Source: Mugil cephalus (taxonomy: Eukaryota; Chordata; Actinopteri; Mugiliformes; Mugilidae). Taken from it: a DNA stretch of 64,000 nucleotides. The notes beneath the pieces are model-generated. The model worked only from the letters and a program-made list of their open reading frames with translations, was not told the origin of the DNA and made no database searches. The stretch is taken from the NCBI RefSeq assembly GCF_022458985.1, contig NC_061789.1, positions 9,338,357 through 9,402,356 on the forward strand. Direction: 5' to 3'. This document shows positions 12,521-24,200 of this stretch, one piece after another. The stretch's first letter is position 1. Every line of letters begins with the position of its first letter. Made by a program: the position numbers and the translations under genes.

Positions 12521-13858
12521 CACACAGCCTGAAAATTAAACCATTTTCTTTCTTTCTTACAGTAGACCAAACACAAATAACCATTAGCATAAACCCTTTG
12601 TTACCCTTTGTCAAACTTCCTGTGTTACTGTTGCTAGGTTAGACAAACAATTGCCATCTGGGGGTCCATTAGCATAGAAAATTGTTGACAAACCTGCAGA
12701 CTTAATTAAGCCTCACAAGCCACAATTTTGATTCCTCAGACATGTGTGGGTACAGAGGAGAAAATACATAAAAAATGAAAACTGGTGAAAGACATGTGGC
12801 ATTTCCAATGTCTGCTAACGTTAAGCACGGTTACTGAGGTTTGCTGTCTCGCCTCCACGTTACCTCTAACTCTACCTTTTTTTTGTGAATGGCCCCCCAA
12901 CATTGCTATTGCATTACATTGCCAGGACTTAACGAAAGCGTGGGAGCCCCCCCCGGTTGGCGGTCACAGAAAAACCCGTAAAAACCAACACAGGTTTAGT
13001 TTGGTGGCGGCTCAGATTTGAGGTGTGGACGTTCTGGTTAAATCTGGGCTGAGCTCAGTTTCTTTTACCTACATGTAAACAAGTTCTCTGGTTAAGTCCA
13101 TTGATGCTCACTCATAGTTCACTGTGGATTTCCTGGGAAATCACACCATGAACCGCTGCAAGTCTCTCGAAGATTTGTTGAGAAAATATCCATCCTTAGG
13201 TCTTCTTAAACTCGACAACCGGTAACGCGTGTGCAGATATCACAATGAATGATTTGATTCAATGATTTCTCATAATCTCAAAAACACAAACAGTAAAAAA
13301 AAAAAAAAAAAAAATGAAGCATCAACTGAAGTCAAGTGAAGACAGCTTAGGAGTCTCTAGGTCATGTTCTTCGTATAGTGTTGCAAGGATCCAGATAAGT
13401 CTCTGTAGAGAAAAGAGATAAATTTACAATAACATATCATAAAGTAATTTCAGAGCGTTTTATCAGAAACTTCTCCATCCGTCTGTGATTTCTACGGAAG
13501 TTACAGGTAAGCCCGCTATTGTTGGAACTGAGGGCCTTGTGTTTTAGTAAGAAGTGAACCGTGGTTAATGATTGGCCCCTGATAAGAGACTTTTTACTGC
13601 CGCAGCCACAGGCAGCTTTTCTTTTTTTAGTTCCGCATTTAAACCAAATCAAACTAGAAAAGACAACAAGGTTGTACTCAGCATGGAGGACGTCCTCGTT
13701 AAACTTTAATCTGTTGTATAGATTTTCCTTTATTTACAGTGTATTTACAGTAAATTCACATTCTAAAAAATAATAATAATGATTATAATAACCAATGTTT
13801 TAATAAAATAAATAGCTTGCCTCTGTATATCATGCCGGGCGAGACCTGTTTTTTTATA
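12521..13858. other. Non-coding, possible 3' UTR exon of the TMEM238-family gene
   Basis: On the minus strand ttctctacag ending at 13,403 is a good acceptor that could pair with the donor at 14,666 just after the TMEM238-family stop codon. This would make 13,402 and below a 3' UTR exon. An A-run of about 20 lies at 13,295-13,314. No protein signal on either strand. Confidence 0.3.
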
Positions 13859-13859
13859 A

Positions 13860-14236
13860 ATCCCTCCTTAAAACTCATTTATTTATTATTTGCCGCTGAG
13901 TTATGTTTGAGAGCTGTGACTTTTTATTGTTTTAATCTTTGGCTATTAATAGTTCTCTGTTTTACTGTCACAGCTGAAGGACATTTGTCCCCACACATGA
14001 GCTCATGGATTCAGCTCGTAGTTTCTTCCGGTTAAAAAGGACTCTTGAGAAAATGTGTATCGTTATTGAATAATAATAATAATGATAATATAACAGTAAT
14101 ATTGAATTAATTAACTTCCTCTTCACGGTCTTGGCTTTGTGCGTTTGTATGTTTTATATATGTTTTCCAGGCTCTGACTACTGTGTACAGCAAACTTTGG
14201 TTTTTAAATGTGCTTTACAAATAAACTGACATTGAT
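13860..14236 (+). mobile_element. 3' end of a degraded non-LTR-type element
   Basis: The text runs ccttaaaactcatttattt ... gtgtacagcaaactttgg ... tttttaaatgtgctttacaaataaactgacattg. I know this pattern as the tail of an abundant fish retroelement (function word tgtgctttataaataaa). A second, reversed tail is at 26,744-26,815. The exact family is not determined. Confidence 0.5.
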
Positions 14237-14673
14237 GTATGACTTAATAATCAGTTGACATTTTTCAGGTTTCACAAAACAAATAATCAACTAATTAAAG
14301 GTAGATATTTCCACTTAAATTATAGGACTACGCCCAGGTGGAGTGAAGAGGCCTTTGAGGCCTTAATGTAAAAGAGAAACATTAATTCTTCAAATATATG
14401 TGAATGTCACACATATTTGATCATCGTTTAAAATATCAACACTCATTATATTATTATAATACATATATAATTCTTATTATGGGGCTGCATTGGAGAATTT
14501 GTCCTTTCAACATGTGCAAGGCCTGTGTTAAATCCAGGATGTATCGACCCTTTTTTCTTCTGCTATTAAGCGACAGAACAAGGAAGAAAAGATTTTATTT
14601 GCACCGCTGTGAGTTTAATATTTCTTAAATTATTTTAACATTTAAAAGTTGTGAGAGAGGCCTCACCTGTTGA

Positions 14674-15207
14674 CTATGTCGGCGAACTCTCCGTGGCCGT
14701 GTGCGGCATCTCTACGTGACAGCCCGCCACCGAGGAGGCTGCGGTGTGCGGGAAGTTATCCTGCGGGGTCACGGTGCCCATGGCAACGGACACCTGCTCC
14801 GCGTGCGGGGACACCTGCGGCCCCGCGGCCGACCGCCGCGAGCGTGTCGCGACGCCGCCGGTCGGTGGTCCGTTCCCGCGGAAGGAGCCCCTGATGCTGC
14901 TGGACAAGCGGCTGGAGATGCGCCTCACCGCGCCGCCGAGGCCGCCCAAGTCGCCCTTCTTCTTCTTCAGCAGCCCGACATCATCCTCCAGCTCCGCCGG
15001 GGGCACCTCGATGTTCCCGGAGTACCAGAACACCCACCAGATGAGGCTGAGGAAAATGACGATGGCGCCCGCGTAGATGAGCAGGTCGTAGAAAAACACG
15101 TTGACGAACACCCCGATGAGGAGCACGGCCAGTCCCACGATGTCAAAGGCCACGGCGAGCCAGAAGCAGCACACGCAGCGACCCAGGGCGCCGTACTCGG
15201 GTTCCAT
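14674..15207 (-). CDS. TMEM238-family small two-pass membrane protein
   Basis: Uninterrupted 177-codon frame starting MEPEYGALGRCVCCFW. Two hydrophobic segments are clear: about residues 13-36 (AVAFDIVGLAVLLIGVFVN) and about 42-64 (LLIYAGAIVIFLSLIWWVFW). They are followed by YSGNIEVPPAELEDD, which matches the TMEM238 family signature (WY-GN-EVPP-EL). The cytoplasmic-type tail is basic and Ser-rich (LLKKKKGD, RRISSRLSSSIRGSFRG). The function of the family is not known to me. GC is far higher than in the neighbours. A splice donor (CAG|GTGAGG) sits 7 nt after the TAG stop, so a 3' UTR intron is likely; on the 5' side a donor near 15,333 suggests a non-coding first exon. Which paralogue this is cannot be settled here. 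Confidence 0.85.
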   Translation of the reverse strand: MEPEYGALGRCVCCFWLAVAFDIVGLAVLLIGVFVNVFFYDLLIYAGAIVIFLSLIWWVFWYSGNIEVPPAELEDDVGLLKKKKGDLGGLGGAVRRISSRLSSSIRGSFRGNGPPTGGVATRSRRSAAGPQVSPHAEQVSVAMGTVTPQDNFPHTAASSVAGCHVEMPHTATESSPT

Positions 15208-15420
15208 GTCCTTTCGGAGGAGACGCGGAGGTCTCGAACAATAGCCTCTTATTTCCCGGTGCCCCGGAGCGGCGGCATTGAGTTTCAGAGCGGTGTGAGC
15301 CAGGTCCCGCTCAGGTCGACCTGCGGAGACTCACCTCAAAGAGGAGGGGCGTGGTGCTCACGGGGGCGGGGCCTGAGGAGCTACCTGGCAGGTGAGTTCA
15401 CGTGCTTTTTTTGTTGATTT
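15208..15420 (-). promoter_or_regulatory. GC-rich 5' region of the TMEM238-family gene
   Basis: CpG-rich sequence upstream of the ATG, with a minus-strand donor-like CTTTGAG|GTGAGT (about 15,332-15,340) and a + strand donor-like GGCAG|GTGAGTT (about 15,387-15,397). This suggests a first exon and possibly divergent transcription; both are inference. Confidence 0.35.
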
Positions 15421-15749
15421 CTTTTTCTTTTTTTTTATAATTTATTCCGAATACGAAAAACAGTGATTGCCACCAAACAAAATCCCTTCACAACACATAA
15501 ACCGGAGGAAGCATAACAACAACAAAACACAGAAAAAAAGAAGAGATGAAGCATAGATTTTAAGCTTTCACTCCTTTGTCCAAACACATACATAAATTGA
15601 ATGTATCTACATTGTCTTTTTGAAATTTCTGCTTTAAAATGGCACAAAATATCAACATATTTTCCACACAAGTCGTCAAAGAGAACCCAATTAATTAAAT
15701 GAAACAGAAATATTATATTTGTGTATAAGTTTATTCCGGAAAATGAGTC

Positions 15750-16705
15750 AGTATTACACATCTGTGAGGTGCAAAAGTAAGTGCACTGCTTGGATTATGA
15801 ATTCATTTCAAGGCCAAATTAGCGTCCATCTGTTCAGAAGTGTTTCCAGCCGTCGTGACGAGACTCGTGGTGTTGCTAGGGGCTCCGTTTTTTGTTTAAA
15901 ATAAATCAGAAGGTCGTTTGTGGAAGTGCACACTTCGGCACGGACAAAGGAGCTTCACGAGGAGCTCAGAAAATTAGCTGGTGTTGCTCATCAGACTGGA
16001 AAACGTTATGGAAACCATCTCTCAAGAGAGTCCATAGTCAGACAGACTATGAACAAATGGAGGAGATTTAAGATGCTGCTGCTACATTCATTTTAATCAT
16101 AGTGGTACCCAGGAGCCTCTTCACTGAATGCGTGACAATAATAATAATAGTATTAAATTTGTCAGTGTGCAAGCAGGATTTTAAGGTGCTGAGACAAAGA
16201 CGAGAGGCTTTTAGATAATCTGCACTGGGAGGTGCAGTGAGCTACGACAACCACTGAGGGTCACCAAAAAATAACAAGTTTACAAAACCCACTACAAACC
16301 GTTTTTCATGCCCCTGCTTCAATTAGAGTCCACATCATGGAAACTGGTCAGGCAGGACGTACTGCTGCTAAACTAACATCACATTTACCAATAAGCATCC
16401 CGTGTTTTTTCACTTATTTGAGCTTTTGATTTGATGAAGTTCAATAGGAGGATACGGCTGTAAAGTGATTTTTGTTCTACGGGGACACTGGCTGCCCTGA
16501 ATCCTGATCTCCATCCAACTCAACATCTGTTGAAAAGGAGCAGAAACTCTCAGCTGTGGAAAATTCACCCATCAAAGCCGAGACCTGGAGGAGTTTGACC
16601 GAGAAGAGCGACGAAAATGAGCTCTTTAATTGTTAAATACAGTATTTTTTTTATTATAATTATTTGTTAAACATGGAATAGAAAAGGGACACCAACTACC
16701 TTTGT
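15750..16705 (+). mobile_element. Degraded Tc1/mariner-type transposon
   Basis: The order of phrases follows a fish Tc1-like element: gaggtgcaaaagtaagtgca with ttcatttcaaggccaaatt near the left end (15,765-15,825), a helix-turn-helix-coding trace cagacagactatgaacaaatgg (about 16,039), and a trace of the catalytic SPDLNP region (cctgatctccatccaact, about 16,503). Stops and indels break the transposase in all frames, so it is dead. Confidence 0.6.
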
Positions 16706-17659
16706 CCATTTCAATTTATTTTGGAGCCTTTTTCTATTTAAGGGTTCCAGTGCATTTCTATAGCGAGTCTGCTTCTAACAGAGATCAGGCTGATGTACTG
16801 AGCGATTCTGTAAAAAGCGAGATGAGTAACTGTACTTATAAAAACTTGAATAATACATTTCATTTTATTCATTTATTTTCGTTTTAAAACAGCATTTCAA
16901 TAATGAGCCTGGACCGATGTTTAAAACTTGGATTCAAAAAGGCGACAACCAGCAGCGAGTAAATCAACATGAGCTTAAATCCGAGGCCAGCGGCGACATG
17001 TGCTCCGACAATGAACACACTTTGTTTTCCCCAATTTATTATTTTATTGTCATAGTTGTTTGCTTTAATAACATTTGAACACGCTCAAGCACGCTGCCAG
17101 AACGCCACATGAGAAACCAAAAAAACTGGGTAAAAGCAAAGGGAAACATGTACACCCAAGATAAACATTTGGTTTCAACTGGTTAAGTTCTTTCAAATAA
17201 TTTCTTTTGCGAGTAACTTCTGTAAATCATTTTTTTTTTTTTTTATACTCCAAGCAAAAAATTCCTGGTCCACATCTGTTTACAGATATAACTTCTGCCA
17301 TTTGTCATTGATGAAAGCAAAAATGAAAAAAAAAAAAGAAAAAAAGAAAAAATATAAATCATTTAATGATGAGTAGACCAGAGTGGGGAGGTGGGGGGGT
17401 AGATGGAGGGAGGGCTAACCCAGAATGGCATAGCTGAGCTCTCAATATGAGAAAGCTGACTCGTGTGGACATCATCTCGGTTTGTCATTTGCTTAAAAAC
17501 AGGTTTCTTTTTCATGAGTTTTTTTTTTTTCTTGGAGCCGATCTTCAGCACGCGAAACGGGGGGCGTGACAGGGAGGTGCCGTCGCCTCTGATAACAGTG
17601 CGAGCGGATTGTGATCAAGCTCCGCTCGGTCCTTCTCACCAGGACTCTCCAAGTCCTCT
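16706..17659 (-). other. Probable gspt1 3' UTR
   Basis: Downstream of the gspt1 stop. The minus strand carries aataaa-type signals near 17,033-17,046. A-rich and T-rich runs occur at 17,229-17,244 and 17,326-17,352. No further coding signal. Confidence 0.45.
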
Positions 17660-20600
17660 TCAGTCCCGCTCAGCAACCAGCTTCAGCACCTTACCGATGG
17701 CGATGGTCTTACCTGAGGTACAAACACAAAAATCATCAGATTAACTAAACACTGCCACCAAAGCCCCCTCCCTTCCCTTCCCGTCCCCGATCCCCTGCAG
17801 TGTCTGCGGGTTTCCTACCTTCGTCCCGTAAGGTAAACCGTCCCATCTGAGGAAAATCTTTAAAGGTCTCGAGGCAAATGGTTCCTGCTGTGCGCAGACG
17901 GGCGATGCACACCTGGTCCTGTTTGACGAATCGTGGTCGTGTCTTACTCTTCTCTCCTGACTTCTTGTCTACCAGACAGATTAAGGCCTGTGGAGGAGCA
18001 ACAACATGAGCATGAGCACGCACGGGAGCAACAATGCATCGTTCAAAATCGATCGCTCATAGACCAAGTGTGTCTTTTTGTGTAAAATCTGCTAAATTCG
18101 CGCTCATTCTCACCGTAATTTGCACTTCTTCAATGCAGGTGTGAATGTGAAGGACTGCGTTGTAACCTGGACAGATGATGGATTTGTGTTCGATGATGAC
18201 AATCTGTTGAGACAAGAGTAACAGTGGTTTTACTGACACTGGTGGTTGGACTCAGACTATATAGAGCAGAGCTCCCCCTGGTGGCTGCCTGCAGTATAGG
18301 TCATATGCTCCACCTCATCCATGTCAGTAGATGTAACATCACTATATTTGTCTTTTTTTGCGCTCTGTGTGGACTGACCTGGGCGTCGAAGGTGCGGCCC
18401 GAGTGACAGAGGTTCTCGGCGTTGCAGAGGATGAAGCCGGGAAGAATCTCCTCCTCTTCGATGCCCTTCAGCCGCAGCTTGAGGTTTTCCCCCGGTGAGG
18501 CGTCGTCCGTCTCCACGTCGTCTGACAGGAGACTCAACACCTCCACCGTGTGCTGCGTGACAGGAGACGGCGGGTACGGACACATCGGATGAGACAACAT
18601 GAAAGTCAAAGGGAATAATAACCTGTTGTTTTGTGTTTGTTTTATCCTGGAAAGACTGAATCGGTTTCTCAGATTGAGGAGTTGATTCTCATTGATGTCT
18701 GTGTGGTTTGGGTTGTTTTTAGTGAAATGACAGGAAGCTAGTTCAATATACAAAAGTTGTTATTCAATTTCTGTGGCTTTATTTCTTTCTCTGTCTGGTT
18801 GAGTGCAGCCTAATGCATCCATACATGCACCACGCGGATCCACTGTGAAGTACTTTGTTATGATTTTATCTATAAATTACATTTTTGGGGGCATTTTCTT
18901 GATTCCAGCTGAGAGGAGGAGGAGGAGGAGGAGGAGGAGGAGGGGTTTACGGGATATCTCACCCTGTTTGGCATCATGACGAGCTGCTGTGCTTTACTGA
19001 TGGATCCTGACTCCAGCTTGCCCAGAATCACGGTGCCCATGTCCTGAGGAAACGGAGGGAACAGAGGAAATGTGTTTATATTCACCTAAAGTCACAAAAG
19101 GAACCTCAACAGATTTAAAAGATTTACAGTCAAGCCTGAATTTGACAAATTAAAACCAAAATAAACTTTGCAAGAATGCAAAGTACGGCTCAAACTGATA
19201 CGACGTGTAAATGTTATATTCCTTCAACCCTGTACACAGTCCTGTGTCAAACCAGGAAGCGTTGGACTCAGGACAATATTTAACACAGATGGTGATAAAT
19301 ATGCAAATTTAATCGTTAGGCCTGTTAATTGAAAACAGAAATATACTGTATGTTTCTGTGCCTGTGGGAGTTAAACAGGGCCAAGAGAAACCCAACACAT
19401 TCCTACCTTGTATTTGTCTACGATTGGCAATCTGACGGGGCCGTCGCTTGATCTGTTGAAATGTGGCAAATTGTCCAGGTGTGGAATGAATGGTAGACCT
19501 CTGCAACAAGAGCAAAACACGGGAACAAATTATAAAAGGAGAGTGATAAACAAGGCAACACTATGACGGCAGCGGAGAGTAAGATTAGTCGACTAGTCGC
19601 CACAACGTTGCTGATCGTCAACGACTAATTTAATTAAAAAAAAAAGGTGTTATCATTTAGTTTTTGAAGCTTTCTTTTTATCTCTAATTGCCTCTGTACC
19701 TTCCGCTGCCTTTCTGTGATTTTGACATGCATGTGCAGTAGAAGTTATTGATGTAGGACATGATATCACTGGAAAAGCTTTGGCTAAACACTATCATTGT
19801 TAACTGGGAACGGAGCTCAAACGTTTGAAGCATTTCACCAAAAATATACAGATGGGCAATGCAAAATCTGCACTCGTCTTTCATGGCAGCTCGACACTGA
19901 TGCATGAGCACATGAAAAGGAAGCACGTTGTCTCTGATTCAATTTCTGATGAAGAGGGACGGTCGTCTCAGTGAGATACTTGGCTAGTTAGCCGCTAACA
20001 TTAATGCTAGTGAGCTGCTTACTTATAGTTCTAAATGTTAACATTAGCTTATGGCTAACGATGGCGTTTCATTAGCATTAGCACATATAGGTCATGTGTA
20101 TTGATGTAAAGTTATAACAGCGACGTCACGCCTTCATTTTAATTTGCACCATCATTTAAAGTTGAATGTACCATCATCTTAATTGTCTTTATTTTCCAGC
20201 GGTGACTGAGCTGCTGAGAAGAAGAAGAAGAAGAAGAAGAAGAAGAAGAGTTAACTTACGTGTACCAGGAGCACATGTCAGTGGGCTCCTTCAGGTTGGC
20301 CCCCGTCAGCCCGGAGCACGGCATGAAGTGAATGTCTTTCTTCGGGTTGAAGCCCACCTTCTTCAAAAATGGCACTAGTTTCTCTTTACACTCTTCATAC
20401 CTGAGGGTTCACACGACAGGAAGGATGTTAGCATGATATCTGGAGGAAGGGTGTGTGTCACATTCGGTTTGTTAAATTTAGCAGCAGCAGATATAATATT
20501 AAACCACAGTAATTAGACACAGCAGTTTAGAGGCAGGACTGAAATGTATTGAGATTTAGGTGACTATCATTGGTCATAGTATTTAGTTATATACGTAAAA

Positions 20601-21167
20601 TGTAAATCGATGAACCAGTGTTGTTTCCCTTTAACATAATAAATAGCAAGTTACAGTTCGGCCCCATATTTTTATCTTTCTCAAACTTCTTCCTCCCTTG
20701 ATTTTGACAATACTCGGCTTGTTCGGGCCTGTGCTCACTGATGTTGCGATAAACATTTGGGCTGCCAATTATATAAGCCAAAACAAGAATCAGGCCAAGC
20801 GTTAGCGCCCTGGTCTTTTTCCATGTTTATCCAGACGTGTAAATAACTCAAACCTAACTGTATGTAGAGGCCTCGTAGTCCGAGAGATGATGTCTGTTCA
20901 ATGAACACAGACAGACTTGTGGATACAAGTTAGACTGGAGACCTGTGTGTGTGTGCGTGTGCGTGTGTGTGTGTGTGCGTGTGTGTGTGTGTGTAGTCCC
21001 CCCACAATTCATGTGTACATAGTGGAACAAGCTGTGCTCTTGTCTGTGTGGGAGTTATTGTACAGGAAGCACAAAGGCTGCAGTCGATCACGAAAGCCGA
21101 GATGGTGAACAAGACTTCTACAGTTGCTGTCGTACGTATTGTGTGCGGCTTCTTCTCGTCTTTATCT

Positions 21168-21237
<70 letters not shown>

Positions 21238-24200
21238 GGCGCGTGGTAGAAGCAGGTGGAAAAGGAAGCGACTGGGTTGTGGTTCCTTGCGGAGGGTATT
21301 TGATTGGTCGACCTCAGAGCTCAGGTTTTGCTAGATGAGGTGGGAACCTGTTAATCTAGAACCTAAAACACACGCAGCGGATTCCCGACAGGGATGGGAA
21401 ACCATCAGCTGTTTCTAATCGCACTTTTCTTTTCCCGGTTAAAAGACAAGCCGAAGAGAGGACCCTCTAAACCCCATGTTCATAAAATTACAACAGTCTA
21501 CGCTAGAGTTTTAGAAGAATATGAGGGATAAACTAAACTCTCTTCTGATCCATTTCCTGACTCATTTTGTGTTAACCCACCTCTCCAGGCTCCAGTTGAC
21601 GGTGGGATCGTCCATTTTATTCACCAGAACAATGAGGTGCTTGACGCCGGCCGTTTTGGCCAACATGGCGTGCTCCCGCGTCTGCCCGCCCTTCTCGAAG
21701 CCGGTTTCAAACTCTCCTTTCCTGGCAGAGATCACCTGAAGCAGGAGAACACACTCATTCATGAGGTCGCCCACAACCACTACTAACAGTGAGCGTTTAG
21801 AAGTAATGATATTACAAACAATCTCCCTTTAGTTTCAAATTTGGCTCATCGTTCCTGCCCTGAAAGATTCTGTCATTTCGTCGTTTAGGAACCTGGCAGC
21901 TTGTGTCGATAGAACGTGAAACGCGCGTATGAGACCAGGAATATGTCACGTAGAGTGGGCTTCCTCCCACTGCCTCTTTTTCTGGGCAAGAGTGTCGACA
22001 CTTGCAAGTTTAAAAAAAAAAAAAAAAAAAAGTTAAACGCTGCCAACAAGTGGCTGTGTCATCGAAAAGTGATCGTAATAAATCAGTTTAAACTGGTTTT
22101 GATTTATAATTCCTAATTCTTGTGGGTTTTTAATTGGAGTCGTTTAGTCGAGCGCGGTCGGGTTCTCCCTCCAAAATGTGGCAAGAATGTGGTGGAAGCT
22201 GAATTTTCTGGATGTGTCGGTTTGATTTATATGAAAGGCTCCGGGCTGTTATTGGGATTAAGTGCGACAGCGTTAAACTTCCATCAGTAAGAACAGACAG
22301 GAGACACGGCTCTGGGATAAATAAGAAAGCGTAACAACGGTCCGTTTTTCCTCGGGAAGGATTCTACACTTTCGCAAGTAAACTTTTTTTTTGAGGTTTC
22401 ACTCAACAATCTAACAAGTCATTGTTTCGTGGACTCACCAGAACAGCCAGGTCCGCTTGCGACGCTCCTCCGATCATGTTGGGCACGAAGCTTTTGTGGC
22501 CTGGAGCATCTAAGATGGTAAAGTGCTTTTTGTCTGTCTCAAAATATGCCCGTCCCACCTCCACAGTCTTGCCTTTGTCCCTCTCCTCTTGGTTGGTGTC
22601 CAAAGCCCAGGACAGATACCTGAGGACGACAACACGACAGGTTATTCACTCGGGCACCGACGCGTCTGTTGATATCTACACTGTGACCCCGAGCTGTTAC
22701 TGATCTAAGTTCCTGCTCGTGTTCGCGGATTAAAACCATGCGGCTCGGTTGCAGCCGTGCGTCCGCTCACCAGGTTTCTCGGTTCTTTTCCTTGGCTTCT
22801 CTCTCGTACTTCTCCAAGGTCCTCTTGTCAACCATGCCTGTCAGGTACCTGTTGGAGCGGGAGGAGACGACAGAGCGACGGCACGTGTCAAATGTTACCG
22901 TAGTCAAAGCGGGGAAAAAAAAAAAAAAAAAAAAGAAGCAAGAAAAACTACAGAAAGAAGGGACAGGAACTCACATGATTTGTCCGCCAATGGTGGACTT
23001 TCCAGCATCTGGAAAAGCAGAAACAGGAACGTGTTTAGATTTAACAGAAACAATGTCGAGATTCTTTCTGGAGGAGGGAAGCAGGAAATACGCTGCACGT
23101 AAAACTGTCATTTCTCCCTAATTCAGAAAGAACAACATGAGCAGACTAACTACAGTCCAGGCTGCTTTGTTGTGAGAGCAGAGGCCACGTTAACACCTTA
23201 AAGTCTATGTTGAGTAATAACAGAACGCAGCGTTACCGAGGGCACTGACACAGCGTGAAGGTTAAATGTAGTCTGTCACCTCAGCTCAACCTGCACTAAA
23301 GATCATTTTAATCACTAGCTTGAAAGCTGACATCTAGATTTTTATTAATTATATTGTATTTAACACTTGTACATGCAGTCAAGCCGATAACATTGGATTG
23401 TCAGCAACTTAAAAACTGGCAACGGTAAGAAAACGTGAGGATTTGACAAACGCATGAGGCCTCTGTTTGATCTGAAGACCAACAAATGTTCATGTGAGAT
23501 TATCTGGAGCAGCGACGCTCACCCCAGGAAAGATTTCTCCGAGGGACTAATACAGAGCATTTTTGATCTGGAGTTGGTGACAGATGCTGTGTGAGTACAC
23601 TCAACAGCTGAGTAAACAAACAACAAGAGAAACGGAACATAAACAAAGTCTGACTTGAATCAGTTCGATGTTTCACCTCCACTGGCTAAGATTTTAACGT
23701 GTGAGCAAGAAAAAAAGCTCCTCCTCGAATTCTTTTAAACCTTATAAACTTCTATTTCAGTAAGATTTAATTTTTCAGAAAATGTCTGAGCCTTTTAAAA
23801 TGAGAAAAACAAACGTCTTCTGTAGAAACCGTTGTTGAAGGATCCCTCACCCCGGGCTTTGAACCTACACGTTGTTTTACCGAGCATCCTTCACGGCCTG
23901 TACAGGTGTTTGCACTGAGGTGTTTGCACTGACCTACGTGCCCGATGAACACGACGTTGATGTGCTCCTTCTTGGGGGCGTCTGGCTGTGTGGGTACGAC
24001 CTTGGGCGCGGGGATTTCCTCCTCCTCCTCCATGGTCTCCGGAGCGCTCTCCTCGGGCGTGGCCGCCGCCGCCGGCCCTCGGTCGCCGCCTCCTGGCTCC
24101 TCCTCGCTTGGTTCTGCATCTTTCTGGTCCCACGGCTCCTCTGTGGTCATCTCTGTGTCGCCGTTCTCCACGGGGGCTGCACAGAACAGAACAGAACACA

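Noticed and set aside
14701-15417. 238-codon + strand open frame
   Set aside because: It is the antisense shadow of the GC-rich TMEM238-family gene; its product is low-complexity Arg/Gly/His-rich with no family features, while the minus strand encodes two clear membrane segments.
21048-21338. Frames with long Cys-Val runs
   Set aside because: Translation of a GT microsatellite.
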